DNA of 64,000 nt from Pseudomonas fontis (GCF_028656955.1 NZ_JAMDGY010000011.1:1-64000), one strand, 5' to 3'. Positions 7,805-16,868 are shown, counted from the stretch's first letter. A program made the numbers and translations. Notes: generated by a model not told the origin, from the letters alone.

Positions 7805-10126
7805 TTAATTCATCCAACCCTTGACCCAGTCCATGACCGAGTCGGCGGGTGCCTGCTCGCCACCACACGCGGCGCCGGCAGGGGGTTCGCTTCCGCGAAT
7901 ATACGGCATCTGCACCGCGCCTGGGCAGCTGGCGTCAGAGCCCTGCCCGGTGTGCGGGTCAACCCAGGCCAGCACGACGTTGTCTGGCGTCGGCATGTCC
8001 AGCGGCAACGGGTCGGCCTTGCGCATGAAACTGGTCCAGACCTGCAGCGCACCGGTTGCCCCGGTAAACGGCGTCTTGCCATTGTCATCGCGACCAAGCC
8101 AGACCACTGCCAGCAAATCCTGGCTGAAACCGGCGAACCAGCTGTCGCGCGAATCGTTACTGGTACCGGTCTTGCCTGCCAGGTTCAAGGAACTTGGCAG
8201 CACGCTGTACACCGAACGCCCGGTACCTTCACGCATCACCCGCTGCATGGCGTTCTGCACCAGGTAGATGGACGCCGGGTCGAAGCGCTGCTGAATCTGG
8301 AACGGATAGCGCTTGAGCGGCTCGCCCTCGGCGGTCAGCACGCTGCGGATACCCCGCATTGGCGTATTGAAGCCACCGTTGGCCAGCGTCTGGTACATGG
8401 TTGCCACCTGCATCGGCGACATGCCGCCAGCACCCAGCAGCATCGACGGGAAGGCTGGCCAGTCTACTTCGACACCAAGGCGCCCAATGGTCTTGAGCAC
8501 GTTCGGCACACCCACTTCCAGGCCCAGCTTGGCCGTCGACAGGTTGTAGGAGTTGGCCAGGCCCTGGTACAGGAAGATCGTGCCGTGGGAGCGCCGGTCA
8601 TAGTTCTGCGGCTTCCAAACCTGCCCGTCGGCGCCCTTCACCGAGAATGCTTCGTCCTGGATCCAGCTGGTCAGGGTGTACTGGCTCGGCTTCTCCAGGG
8701 CGGTGAGGTACACCGCAGGCTTGACCAGCGAGCCAATCGGGCGCACCGCATCGATCGCCCGGTTGAAGCCGGCATAGCCTGCCTGGCGGCTGCCGATCAG
8801 TGCCTGGACTTCACCGGTTTCCGGGTTGGTCACGACCATTGCCGCTTCGACTTCATCGGCACCTTTGCGCCCGCTCAGGCGCTTGAAGGTGTCGGCCATG
8901 GCGGCTTCGGATTTCATCTGCAGGATCGGGTCGAAGCTGGTGAAGATGCGCAGGCCTTCTTCGGTCAAGTCTTCGTCACGGTAGTCCTGGCGCAGTTGAC
9001 GCTTGACCAGGTCGAGGAAGCCCGGGAAGGAGCTGTCGGCCAGGCTGCCGCGCTTGGTCACGCCCAGCGGCATCTTCTTCGCGGCTTCCACCGCTTCTGG
9101 CGTAGCGACGCCTTGTTCGGCGAGCAGGTCCAGCACCAGGTTACGCCGCACCAATGCGCGGTCCGGGTAACGACGCGGGTTGTAGTAGGACGGCCCTTTG
9201 ACCATGCCCACCAGCAAGGCCACCTGATGCAGCTTCAGTTCCGACAGCGGCTGGCTGAAGAAGAACTGGCTGGCCAGGCCGAAGCCATGCACCGCGCGCT
9301 GGCCATCCTGACCCACAAACACTTCGTTGAGGTAGGCTTCAAGAATTTCACGCTTGTCGTAGTGCAACTCCAGCAGCAGCGCCATCATCGCTTCGGTGAG
9401 CTTGCGGCTGAGGCTGCGCTCGTTGGTCAGGTAGAAGTTCTTGACCAACTGCTGCGTCAGGGTACTGCCACCCTGGCGCATCGCGCCGGCGGATGTGTTG
9501 ACCCAGACGGCACGGGCAATCGACTTGGGCGATACGCCGAAGTGGTGATAGAAGTCGCGGTCTTCCACGGCCACCAGGGTTTCCAGCAGGTACGGCGGCA
9601 CCTGGTCGATCTTGATCAGGATGCGGTCTTCGAGATTTTTCGGGTACAGGCCGCCGATCAGCAGCGGCTCAAGACGCACCACCGCCAGTTTCGATCCACT
9701 GGTACCGCTCAGGCCCGCCACATAGTCGCCCGAGAAGCGCACGCGCACGCTTTGCGCCTGCTCCAGCCCTTCATAGAACTGGAAGCCACGGGTGTTCAAG
9801 TCGACGGTATTGCCGCTGACAGCTGCCGCGCCCGGACCATTGGCCACGCTTTCGCGGCGATAGCCCAGGGCGTCGAGCTCGGTGAGGAAGTCGTCCTTGC
9901 TCAGCTTCTGTCCGACGAACAGCTCGAGCGGTCGCGCGTAAACCTTGGCCGGGATGGTCCAGCGCTTGCCGGAGAACTTCTCCTGCACCACGGCATCGAG
10001 GTAAACGGCGAACCCGGCCAGCACCACAAGGCCGACCAGGCTTAGCTTGATAACCCAGCCCAGCCACGCGCGCGCGTTGCCAGCAGGACGTTTTTTAGGG
10101 GTACGGGGGGATCGGGTACGAGTCAT
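7805..10126 (-). CDS. mrcB: Penicillin-binding protein 1b, bifunctional peptidoglycan synthase
   Basis: A 773-residue class A PBP with glycosyltransferase and transpeptidase activity. The order is: basic cytoplasmic tail, one membrane anchor near residues 28-48, UvrB-like/regulatory domain, glycosyltransferase domain with EDRDFYHHFGVSPKSIARA, and transpeptidase domain with SLVK (active serine), SYN and KTGTS. Length is normal for PBP1b. lpoP starts 27 bases after the stop, consistent with co-transcription of enzyme and activator. The gene is divergent from the kinase-like gene at 10244. Confidence 0.96.
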   Translation of the reverse strand: MTRTRSPRTPKKRPAGNARAWLGWVIKLSLVGLVVLAGFAVYLDAVVQEKFSGKRWTIPAKVYARPLELFVGQKLSKDDFLTELDALGYRRESVANGPGAAAVSGNTVDLNTRGFQFYEGLEQAQSVRVRFSGDYVAGLSGTSGSKLAVVRLEPLLIGGLYPKNLEDRILIKIDQVPPYLLETLVAVEDRDFYHHFGVSPKSIARAVWVNTSAGAMRQGGSTLTQQLVKNFYLTNERSLSRKLTEAMMALLLELHYDKREILEAYLNEVFVGQDGQRAVHGFGLASQFFFSQPLSELKLHQVALLVGMVKGPSYYNPRRYPDRALVRRNLVLDLLAEQGVATPEAVEAAKKMPLGVTKRGSLADSSFPGFLDLVKRQLRQDYRDEDLTEEGLRIFTSFDPILQMKSEAAMADTFKRLSGRKGADEVEAAMVVTNPETGEVQALIGSRQAGYAGFNRAIDAVRPIGSLVKPAVYLTALEKPSQYTLTSWIQDEAFSVKGADGQVWKPQNYDRRSHGTIFLYQGLANSYNLSTAKLGLEVGVPNVLKTIGRLGVEVDWPAFPSMLLGAGGMSPMQVATMYQTLANGGFNTPMRGIRSVLTAEGEPLKRYPFQIQQRFDPASIYLVQNAMQRVMREGTGRSVYSVLPSSLNLAGKTGTSNDSRDSWFAGFSQDLLAVVWLGRDDNGKTPFTGATGALQVWTSFMRKADPLPLDMPTPDNVVLAWVDPHTGQGSDASCPGAVQMPYIRGSEPPAGAACGGEQAPADSVMDWVKGWMN

Positions 10127-10243
10127 GGCGGCGGATTATACGCACTTTATTGTTCGTCGACAGGCGCCCTCCGGCGGTTTGCAGGCGGCTCGGCAACCCC
10201 CATAATGGCCGATTCGAATCTCCTCGACCCAGAAGGATCGCCC

Positions 10244-11806
10244 GTGAGCCAAGTCTTGATCGCCGCCCTGCAGAACCCGGCCCTGTTCCCCCATCCTGTG
10301 AAGGACTTCCAGGTCATCGAGACCCACATCTCCTGGGTGCTGCTGACGGGCGACTATGCCTACAAGATCAAGAAGCCGATGAACTTCGGCTTCCTGGACT
10401 TCACCGAACTGTCCCAGCGTGAGCACTTCTGCAACGAAGAGCTGCGTCTGAACCAGCGCCTGACGAATGACCTGTACCTGGAAGTACTGGCGATCACCGG
10501 CAGCGCCGAAGCGCCGCAGCTGGCAGGCGAAGGCCCAGCTATCGAGTACGCGCTGAAAATGCGCCAGTTCCCACAGAACCAGATGCTCAGCACCTTGCAG
10601 GCCAACGGCGAGCTGACGGCCGAACATATCGACCAGATGGCCCGGCAGATTGCCGAGTTCCACCTTGCCGCGCCGAAAGTGGCGGTCGAGCATCCGCTGG
10701 GCACGCCAGAAAGCGTAATGGCACCGGTCACGCAGAATTTCGAGCAGATTCGTCCGTTCCTTTCCGACAAGGCTGACCTGCTGCAACTTGATGCCCTGCA
10801 AGCCTGGGCACAAGACAGTTTCAAGCGCCTGCATCCCCTGCTCGAAGCGCGCAAGGCCGAGGGCTTCATCCGTGAATGCCATGGTGATATCCACTTGGGC
10901 AATGCCACCCTGATCGACGGCAAGGTGGTGATCTTCGATTGCATCGAGTTCAACGAGCCATTCCGCCTGACCGACGTCTATGCCGACACCGGGTTCCTGG
11001 CGATGGACCTGGAAGACCGTGGCCTGAAATCCCTGTCGCGCCGCTTTATCAGCCAGTACCTGGAACTGACCGGTGACTATGCGGGCCTGGAGCTGCTGAA
11101 CTTCTACAAAGCCTACCGTGCCCTGGTGCGCGCCAAAGTCGCCCTGTTCAGCATGCCGGCCAATGCCGACGCCGTGCAGCGCGCAACCACCCTGCGCACC
11201 TATCGCAACTACGCCAACCTGGCGGAAAGCTACAGCGCCATCCCGTCGCGCTTCCTGGCGATTACCCATGGTGTGTCGGCCGTCGGCAAGAGCCACGTGG
11301 CGATGCGCCTGGTCGATGCGCTCGGCGCCGTGCGCTTGCGTTCGGACGTTGAGCGCAAGCGCCTGTTCGGTGAGCAGAACGCCAGCGACGCGGGCCATCT
11401 GCAAGCCGGTATCTACAACCAGGATGCCAGCCAGACCACCTACAAGCATCTGCACACACTGGCCAAAACCATCCTGCGTGCCGGCTTCCCGGTGGTGATC
11501 GATGCCACCTACCTGAAGCAGGCACAACGCCAAGACGCTGCCGATGTGGCCAGCGAGACCGGCGTTCCGTTCCTGATCCTGGACTGCAATGCCCCGGATG
11601 CCGTGATCGCCAGCTGGCTTGCCCAGCGCCAGGCTGATCGTAACGACCCTTCCGATGCCACACTGGAAGTGGTTGCCACCCAACAAGCCAGCCGCGAACC
11701 ACTGAGCGCGCAGGAGTTGCTGCAAAGCAAGCGCGTCGAAACCAACGAAAGCGGCAGCCTGGACCAACTGGTCAAGCAGATCCGCCAGCGCCTGCCAGGC
11801 CTGTAA
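10244..11806 (+). CDS. Two-domain protein: aminoglycoside-phosphotransferase-like kinase plus P-loop NTPase
   Basis: A 520-residue fusion. The N-terminal 300 residues look like an APH/choline kinase fold, with the catalytic loop CHGDIHLGN and the metal-binding IFDCIEF. The C-terminal third is a P-loop kinase-like domain with Walker A GVSAVGKSH near residue 345 and LRSDVERKRLFGE as a nucleotide-kinase-like segment. Substrates are unknown. I prefer the GTG at 10244 because AGAAGGA lies six bases before it; an ATG at 10205 would add 13 residues. Drug resistance should not be assumed. Confidence 0.8.
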   Translation: MSQVLIAALQNPALFPHPVKDFQVIETHISWVLLTGDYAYKIKKPMNFGFLDFTELSQREHFCNEELRLNQRLTNDLYLEVLAITGSAEAPQLAGEGPAIEYALKMRQFPQNQMLSTLQANGELTAEHIDQMARQIAEFHLAAPKVAVEHPLGTPESVMAPVTQNFEQIRPFLSDKADLLQLDALQAWAQDSFKRLHPLLEARKAEGFIRECHGDIHLGNATLIDGKVVIFDCIEFNEPFRLTDVYADTGFLAMDLEDRGLKSLSRRFISQYLELTGDYAGLELLNFYKAYRALVRAKVALFSMPANADAVQRATTLRTYRNYANLAESYSAIPSRFLAITHGVSAVGKSHVAMRLVDALGAVRLRSDVERKRLFGEQNASDAGHLQAGIYNQDASQTTYKHLHTLAKTILRAGFPVVIDATYLKQAQRQDAADVASETGVPFLILDCNAPDAVIASWLAQRQADRNDPSDATLEVVATQQASREPLSAQELLQSKRVETNESGSLDQLVKQIRQRLPGL

Positions 11807-11910
11807 AACCCGCTAGAGCGTGAAGCAGTCGACACTTCACGCGTTCTCCTGAAGCGCCTCCAAGTGATGGCACTATAGTGTCACTACAAGTCCAACACGG
11901 AGGCGCCTTC

Positions 11911-12255
11911 ATGAACCAGCCACGGCAACTCGACAGCGCGCTCTATGCGCTGGTACACAACGAGCACATCGCCGCCTTCAACCGCGAAAAACCCAAGGAC
12001 GCGATCATCGACTTCAAGGATGGCGACTTTCGCGGGCTCGACTTGCGCAACCTCGACACCCAGGGCATCGATTTCACCGGCGCCTATTTCCGCGCCGCCG
12101 ACCTGCGTGGCCTGGACCTGCGGGAAAACTCCCTGGAAGGCGCAAGCCTGGCTCACGCGCAGATATCCGGCACCTACTTTTCTGCCGAACTGAGCGCTGA
12201 CGAAATCCTCATGTCGGTAAAATTCGGCACCCGCCTGCGTTATCGCACCCGCTGA
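11911..12255 (+). CDS. Small pentapeptide-repeat protein
   Basis: A 114-residue protein. From about residue 45 it runs as A(D/N)LXX-type repeats: FRGLDLRNLDTQGIDFTGAY, then FRAADLRGLDLRENSLEGAS and further units, enough for a short right-handed beta helix. The first 40 residues are non-repetitive. The ATG follows GGAGG by seven bases; an upstream in-frame start at 11878 lacks this. Function unknown; too short for a Qnr-type DNA mimic. Confidence 0.75.
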   Translation: MNQPRQLDSALYALVHNEHIAAFNREKPKDAIIDFKDGDFRGLDLRNLDTQGIDFTGAYFRAADLRGLDLRENSLEGASLAHAQISGTYFSAELSADEILMSVKFGTRLRYRTR

Positions 12256-12420
12256 AACGCCCTAGTGAACGCCTGTCAGGACAACCTGGCAGGCCCGGCT
12301 GCGTTGGCCCATGCCCGCTGGGTGGCAAAACGCCGCGTTATTTTAAAGTGCCGCTACACTCCTCTTTGACCTGCCGCGAATCGACTCCCAAGACCCGTTC
12401 AGCCGTCGCAAGGAGGCTTG

Positions 12421-12696
12421 ATGAACGATGAACTCCAGCATCTGAAAAATCTTGGCAAAACTTCAGCGCAGTGGCTGCATGCGGTCGGCATCCACAGCGC
12501 CTCGGACCTGCGCCGCCTGGGGGCGGTCGATGCGTACCGGGCGGTACGCACCCGAGGGTTCCGTGCCTCGAAGGTGCTGCTGTACGCCATTGAAGGGGCC
12601 TTGCTCGATGTGCATTGGAACGATATTCCAGCCGAACGCAAAGAAACGCTTAACCAGCAGTTGGAAGCCAAGACCCCCCCGCGAAAAAATAATTGA
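12421..12696 (+). CDS. TfoX/Sxy C-terminal-domain protein
   Basis: A 91-residue protein matching the helical C-terminal domain of TfoX/Sxy (competence regulator) without the N-terminal domain: LKNLGKTSAQWLHAVGIHSA, RRLGAVDAYRAVR, and LLYAIEGALLDVHWNDIP. Stand-alone copies are common in Pseudomonas and have no assigned role; the fold is helix-hairpin-helix-like. AGGAGG lies four bases before the ATG. The prrF promoter begins 20 bases after the stop. Confidence 0.8.
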   Translation: MNDELQHLKNLGKTSAQWLHAVGIHSASDLRRLGAVDAYRAVRTRGFRASKVLLYAIEGALLDVHWNDIPAERKETLNQQLEAKTPPRKNN

Positions 12697-12715
12697 GAAA
12701 AAGCGGATTGGTGGA

Positions 12716-12743
12716 TTGACTTAGAAATGAGAATCGTTATGAT
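12716..12743 (+). promoter_or_regulatory. prrF promoter
   Basis: -35 TTGACT (12716-12721), a 16-base spacer and -10 TATGAT (12738-12743) put the start at about 12751, which is where the conserved PrrF sequence begins. The Fur box covers the spacer and -10. Confidence 0.75.
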
Positions 12744-12747
12744 TATC
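12729..12747. promoter_or_regulatory. Fur box at prrF
   Basis: The 19 bases GAGAATCGTTATGATTATC match the Fur consensus at 14 positions. They cover the prrF -10 region, so Fur with iron would block polymerase. This fits known iron repression of PrrF RNAs in Pseudomonas. Confidence 0.85.
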
Positions 12748-12750
12748 ACA

Positions 12751-12864
12751 ACTGGTCGCGAGACTGGTTGGATTCTCTGAAAGCCCCTGGTTCGGGCGGT
12801 CAGATTATCTCCTCATCAGGCTAATCACGGTTATTGACCCGGCTCTTTTGCCGGGTCTTTTTTT
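12751..12864 (+). ncRNA. prrF: PrrF iron-responsive small RNA
   Basis: PrrF RNAs are made in iron starvation and, with Hfq, repress mRNAs of iron-containing proteins (the Pseudomonas counterpart of RyhB). The 5' segment CTGGTCGCGAGA and the pairing core TCTCCTCATCAGGCTAATC (12808-12826) match PrrF1/F2 as I recall them. The Fur box and promoter sit directly upstream, and the hairpin GACCCGGC-TCTTTT-GCCGGGTC with a U-tract (12836-12864) ends it. The length of about 114 bases fits. Only one copy is here, whereas P. aeruginosa carries two in tandem. Confidence 0.9.
12836..12864 (+). terminator. prrF terminator
   Basis: A GC-rich stem GACCCGGC/GCCGGGTC with loop TCTTTT is followed by seven or more T residues. 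Confidence 0.9.
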
Positions 12865-12876
12865 GCCTGCAGTTTC

Positions 12877-12910
12877 TTGCTTTGACCGCAGGCACAAGCG
12901 GTCAAAGCAA
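12877..12910. repeat. 13-bp perfect inverted repeat between prrF and hmuT
   Basis: Arms TTGCTTTGACCGC and GCGGTCAAAGCAA flank an eight-base loop directly after the hmuT stop. On the hmuT strand it could stop or stabilise the transcript, but no long U-tract follows. It also separates the two converging transcripts. Confidence 0.65.
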
Positions 12911-12915
12911 CAGCT

Positions 12916-13791
12916 TCAAGGTTTCAGTTGCGCCGCCGGGTAGAACACCTGCGCCAGCGATTGCAGGCTGGCGGGCAGGCGTGGGCCCAGGCCGCCGACC
13001 AGCAAGGTCGGATCGAGATCGACCATCCGCCCTTCACGGGCAGCACGAGAAGCCGCCAGTGCCGGGTTTTCCTTGAGCAGGGCTTGCAACGCCGCCTCAC
13101 CGCTGAGCGCGCGGTCGGAAACAATCACTACCTGGGGATTCAACGCCGCCAACGACTCGACGGAGAAGTTCTTGTAGCCGTCGTTATCCGCCAGATTGCG
13201 GCCGCCGGCTTGCTGGATCAGCCAGTCACCCGCCGTGCCTTTACCGGCGATCATCGGTTTGGCCCCCGCATGCCCGACCAACAGCAACACTCCAGGTGTC
13301 TCGGTCGAACCCTGCACAGCCTTGATGCGTGCCTGCAACCCCTCCAGTTGCTGCCGGTAATCGCTGAACAGCTTGTCAGCCTGCTGCTCACTGCCCAGCA
13401 ACTTGCCCAGGTGCTTCAGGTTGACCTGCACCGCGTCCAGGTCGGCTTTGCTGGAAAACAGCTCAACTTGCACCCCGGCATTGCGAATCTGCGCCAGCAC
13501 GGGTGGTGGGCCCATTTCTTCGGTGCCGACCAGTACATCCGGGCGCAAGCTCAACACCCCTTCGGCCGACAACTGACGCTGATAGCCGATACTGGGCAAG
13601 GCCTTCAGTGATTCGGGGTGTTGACTGGTGGTGTCGACGCCGACCAGATGTTTCTCTCCCCCCAAGGTGGTGATCCACTCGCTCAACGCGCCACCGGCGC
13701 TGACCCAGCGCTGCGGCAACGGCTCGGCCTGCAGCAGCGGATGGAACACAAGCCCGAGACACAAGGCGATCAGGGGGGTACGTCGACGCAT
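12916..13791 (-). CDS. hmuT: Hemin ABC transporter periplasmic binding protein (HmuT/PhuT type), orphan
   Basis: A 291-residue class III periplasmic binding protein. The signal peptide is MRRRTPLIALCLGLVFHPLL and ends near Ala-Glu. The body has the two-lobed PeripBP_2 pattern: LGGEKHLVGVDTTSQHPESL, LSLRPDVLVGTEEMGPPPVL and AGDWLIQQAGGRNLADN. HmuT proteins deliver heme to an inner-membrane permease. No permease or ATPase gene is adjacent. In P. aeruginosa, prrF lies next to the complete phu heme locus, so this may be a remnant. A Fur-like box lies upstream. Confidence 0.85.
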   Translation of the reverse strand: MRRRTPLIALCLGLVFHPLLQAEPLPQRWVSAGGALSEWITTLGGEKHLVGVDTTSQHPESLKALPSIGYQRQLSAEGVLSLRPDVLVGTEEMGPPPVLAQIRNAGVQVELFSSKADLDAVQVNLKHLGKLLGSEQQADKLFSDYRQQLEGLQARIKAVQGSTETPGVLLLVGHAGAKPMIAGKGTAGDWLIQQAGGRNLADNDGYKNFSVESLAALNPQVVIVSDRALSGEAALQALLKENPALAASRAAREGRMVDLDPTLLVGGLGPRLPASLQSLAQVFYPAAQLKP

Positions 13792-13879
13792 GGCAAGCTT
13801 CCTTTGAGGGCGGGCAACAGTATTGTCGGGACGCAAGTCGCGGTATAAAGACGGCCCGGCAGCGCGAGCCGGGCAATTT

Positions 13880-13898
13880 GATAATTATTTGCATTTGA
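13880..13898. promoter_or_regulatory. Fur-like box between hmuT and the Rieske gene
   Basis: GATAATTATTTGCATTTGA matches the 19-base Fur consensus at 12 positions. It lies 89 bases before the hmuT start and 35 bases before the divergent Rieske gene, so it could act on either. Iron control of hmuT is the likely reading. Confidence 0.55.
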
Positions 13899-13933
13899 GC
13901 GTCAAGCCGTTGCAGCGAACAGGTAAATCCCCG

Positions 13934-14254
13934 ATGCACTTTCTTTGTCTATCCAGCGAACTGCCCGAGGGGCGCAGCCGAGGCTTCGAAGTCGCCGGAA
14001 ACAAGCTGCTGGGTGTTCGCCGTCACGGCCAGGTGTACCTGTACCGCAATCGCTGCCCCCATCGCGGCATCCCCCTGAACTGGGAGCCAGGCGATTCGGT
14101 ACTGGACGCCACTGCCAGCCTGCTCGGTTGTGCTCACCACGGCGCGCTGTTCCTGGTGGAGTCCGGCGAGTGCATCTCCGGGCCGTGTGAAGGCGATGCG
14201 CTGGAGGCCCTCGAGTGCCACGAAGACCACCAGGGCATCTGGCTCACGGCGTGA
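13934..14254 (+). CDS. Rieske [2Fe-2S] ferredoxin-like protein
   Basis: A 106-residue single-domain Rieske protein. Cluster ligands are clear: CPHRG (Cys and His) and CAHHGALF (Cys and His). Small stand-alone Rieske proteins act as electron carriers, often for oxygenases, but no partner is adjacent. I start at 13934 ([13 protein letters not shown]), with AGGTAA about nine bases upstream; an open frame to 13823 would not fit the domain. Its end overlaps the convergent sfsA by 11 bases. Confidence 0.88.
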   Translation: MHFLCLSSELPEGRSRGFEVAGNKLLGVRRHGQVYLYRNRCPHRGIPLNWEPGDSVLDATASLLGCAHHGALFLVESGECISGPCEGDALEALECHEDHQGIWLTA

Positions 14255-14957
14255 GCTGAACCGGCAAGGCCCGATCAATATAGACCTGCTCGTGGTCCAG
14301 GTAGACCCCATAGGCCAATACCTCTACCCCTTCAGCCACTGCTGCACGCAATGCCGCGGCATAGGCTGCATCGATTTCCTCCGCTGGGCGTACCGCGTCG
14401 ACCCCACTGAGGTTCACGCAATACAACTGCACCGCACGCACACCCTGGCGCGCCAGCGCGGCCAGCTCGCGCAGGTGCTTGGCGCCACGCTGGGTCACGG
14501 CATCCGGGAAGGCGGCGGTGGTGCTTTCGGGGTAGCCCAAGGTCACACTCTTGACCTCGACATAAGCGGGCCCGCTGTCGAACTCCAGGCGAAAATCGAT
14601 TCGGCTGCGCTCCTCGCCATAGGGCACTTCCCGCTTGAGCGCGGTGAAACCAGCCAACTCGGTGATTTTCCCCGCCCGCAACGCCTCTTCGACGATGGCA
14701 TTGGCGCGCCCGGTGTTCACGCAGGCCAAGCGCCCCTGCGGGGTCTCGCTGATCTCCCAGGTACCGGGCAGCTTGCGCTTGGGGTCGTTGGAGCGGCTGA
14801 ACCAGACCTTGCCGCCCTCACGCATGCAATTGAGCATCGAGCCGGTATTGGGGCAATGGATGGTGATCTGTTCGCCACTGGCCAACTCAATGTCGGCCAG
14901 GAAGCGTTTGTAGCGGCGCAGTAGGCGCGCTTCTTCGAGTTCAGGAGAAAAGCGCAT
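14244..14957 (-). CDS. sfsA: Sugar fermentation stimulation protein homolog SfsA
   Basis: A 237-residue member of the SfsA family, named for stimulating maltose metabolism in E. coli. It carries an OB-like N-terminal half and a nuclease-like C-terminal half; its molecular function remains open. Typical segments are [28 protein letters not shown] and the RIDFRLEF...[11 protein letters not shown] core with its D-x-E-V-K pattern. It shares one base with the end of the aminotransferase gene upstream. Confidence 0.93.
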   Translation of the reverse strand: MRFSPELEEARLLRRYKRFLADIELASGEQITIHCPNTGSMLNCMREGGKVWFSRSNDPKRKLPGTWEISETPQGRLACVNTGRANAIVEEALRAGKITELAGFTALKREVPYGEERSRIDFRLEFDSGPAYVEVKSVTLGYPESTTAAFPDAVTQRGAKHLRELAALARQGVRAVQLYCVNLSGVDAVRPAEEIDAAYAAALRAAVAEGVEVLAYGVYLDHEQVYIDRALPVQLTP

Positions 14958-16129
14958 CAGCCTTGCCAGCTCCGCAGGCCGCGCGCAATCCGCTCCACAG
15001 CTTCCTGCAAACGCGGCAGGCTCTGGGTATAGGCGAAGCGCACGTGGTGACCGGCTTGATGACGGCCGAAATCCAAACCCGGCGTGAACGCCAGGTACTC
15101 GGTCTCCAGGAAGTGCTGGCAGAAGGCGAAGGCATCACCGCCGAACTTGCTGATATCGGCATAAAGGTAGAAGGCGCCTTGCGGCTCCACTGCGATCCCG
15201 AAGCCCAATTCACGCAGCGCCGGCAAGAGGAAGTCACGACGACGGCCGAATTCGGCGCGACGCTCTTCCAGGATTGCCAGGGTGTTTGGCTCGAAACACG
15301 CCAGGGCCGCATGCTGGGCCATGCTCGGTGCGCTGATATAGAGGTTCTGTGCCAACTTCTCCAGGTCCGCCACTGCCCCCGGTGGCGCCACCAGCCAACC
15401 AAGGCGCCAGCCGGTCATGCCGAAATATTTTGAGAAACTATTCAGGACGAACGCCTCATCATCGACTTCCAGCACGCTGGGCGCATCCATGCCGTAGGTC
15501 AGGCCATGGTAGATCTCGTCCACCACCAGGTGGCCATTGTGCCCACGGATGGCGCGGGACAGGCTGCCCAACTGATCGCGGTCCAGCACCGTGCCGGTCG
15601 GGTTGGCCGGCGAGGCAACCAGTGCGCCCACGCTGTCCTGGTCCCAATAGCGATCGACCAGGTCCGCTGTCAGTTGGTAATTCACATCGGGGCCGACCGG
15701 CACCAATTGCGCGCTACCTTCGACCAGGCGCAAAAAATGCCGGTTGCACGGGTACCCAGGGTCGGCCAGCAGCCAGTGTTTGCCCGGGTCGACCAGCAAG
15801 CTGCTTGCCAGCAACAACGCCCCCGAACCGCCAGGCGTGATGAGAATGCGTGCGGGGTCAATGCTCAGGCCGTACTGCTTGGCATAGAAGCCGGCGATCG
15901 CCTCACGCAGCGCCGGCAGCCCACGCGCGGCGGTGTAGCGGGTATGCCCGGCCGCCAGCGCCGCTTGCCCGGCCTCGACGATCGGGGCGGCGGTGGTGAA
16001 GTCCGGCTCGCCGATTTCCAGGTGAATCACGTCGCGACCGGCCGCTTGCAATTCATTGGCCCGCGCCAGCAGGGCCATGACGTGGAAGGGTTCGATGGCG
16101 CGACTGCGCGCACTGTAGGGCTGAGCCAT
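14957..16129 (-). CDS. Pyridoxal-phosphate aminotransferase, class I/II
   Basis: A 390-residue fold-type I enzyme. Seen are HLEIGEPDF near the N-terminus, [21 protein letters not shown] and the cofactor lysine in [19 protein letters not shown]. The amino acid substrate is not clear; homologs are annotated as aspartate- or valine-pyruvate-type transaminases. I choose the ATG at 16129 with GAAGG just upstream; an open frame to 16348 gives a poorly conserved extension. It is divergent from dksA. Confidence 0.9.
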   Translation of the reverse strand: MAQPYSARSRAIEPFHVMALLARANELQAAGRDVIHLEIGEPDFTTAAPIVEAGQAALAAGHTRYTAARGLPALREAIAGFYAKQYGLSIDPARILITPGGSGALLLASSLLVDPGKHWLLADPGYPCNRHFLRLVEGSAQLVPVGPDVNYQLTADLVDRYWDQDSVGALVASPANPTGTVLDRDQLGSLSRAIRGHNGHLVVDEIYHGLTYGMDAPSVLEVDDEAFVLNSFSKYFGMTGWRLGWLVAPPGAVADLEKLAQNLYISAPSMAQHAALACFEPNTLAILEERRAEFGRRRDFLLPALRELGFGIAVEPQGAFYLYADISKFGGDAFAFCQHFLETEYLAFTPGLDFGRHQAGHHVRFAYTQSLPRLQEAVERIARGLRSWQG

Positions 16130-16340
16130 GGGCCTTCTCTCAAATGGGTCTAAAATGATGATTCTACCCATGCGTCGAAGCGAACGTGTGGCTAAACCTG
16201 CGGTCCACCCTGAAGACAACCGGGAGTAGCGCACCCCGAATCTATCTGGTAAGTTCGGCGGCTCGCAGTCGCAGGGCCGGCGGGCGCCGGAGATGGAGAA
16301 GCCTGCGCAATGGATTAGAAGAGTGAGAGGCGGTCTATTC

Positions 16341-16784
16341 ATGTCCACCCAAGAAAAGCAACAAAGCAGTCAACTTGTTCGCGGCTTCGAACCCTATAAA
16401 GAATCCAAGGGTGAGGAGTACATGGGGGCTCCCATGCGCAAGCACTTCAGCCTGCTTTTGCAAAAATGGAAGCTGGAGCTGATGCAGGGTGTGGACCAGA
16501 CAGTGGACCACATGAAGGACGAGGCAGCCAACTTCCCGGACCCGGCCGACCGTGCCAGCCAGGAAGAAGAGTTCGCGCTCGAACTGCGCAACCGTGACCG
16601 TGAACGCAAGCTGATCAAAAAAATCGACAAGACCTTGCAACTGATCGAGGACGAAGATTACGGCTGGTGCAAAGACTGCGGCGTAGAGATCGGTATTCGC
16701 CGCCTGGAAGCGCGCCCAACGGCCGACCAGTGCTTTGATTGCAAAACCTTGGCTGAAATCAAGGAAAAACAGGTCGGAAAGTAA
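16341..16784 (+). CDS. dksA: RNA polymerase-binding transcription factor DksA
   Basis: DksA enters the secondary channel of RNA polymerase and, with ppGpp, resets transcription of rRNA and amino acid genes. The 147-residue product has the coiled-coil tip (NFPDPADRASQEEEF, including the Asp-Pro-Ala-Asp acidic tip) and the four-cysteine zinc finger (CKDCG and CFDC). This is the zinc-containing DksA1 type, not the cysteine-poor paralog. The start at 16341 (MSTQEK) matches the Pseudomonas protein. A terminator follows. Confidence 0.97.
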   Translation: MSTQEKQQSSQLVRGFEPYKESKGEEYMGAPMRKHFSLLLQKWKLELMQGVDQTVDHMKDEAANFPDPADRASQEEEFALELRNRDRERKLIKKIDKTLQLIEDEDYGWCKDCGVEIGIRRLEARPTADQCFDCKTLAEIKEKQVGK

Positions 16785-16802
16785 TACTGACCTGAACAGG
16801 AC

Positions 16803-16830
16803 GGGGCGCTCAAGGCGCCCCGTTTCATTT
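16803..16830 (+). terminator. dksA terminator
   Basis: Stem GGGGCGC/GCGCCCC with a TCAAG loop is followed by GTTTCATTT. It separates dksA from gluQ, though read-through is possible because gluQ starts 48 bases after the stem. Confidence 0.75.
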
Positions 16831-16868
16831 GTGCCCTCCAACACATTCCGCCCCTAGCGCCCACAGCC

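Noticed and set aside
10136..11767. Open frame of 543 codons antisense to the kinase-like gene
   Set aside because: No recognisable motif, and the plus-strand frame carries intact catalytic and Walker A motifs. It is a shadow.
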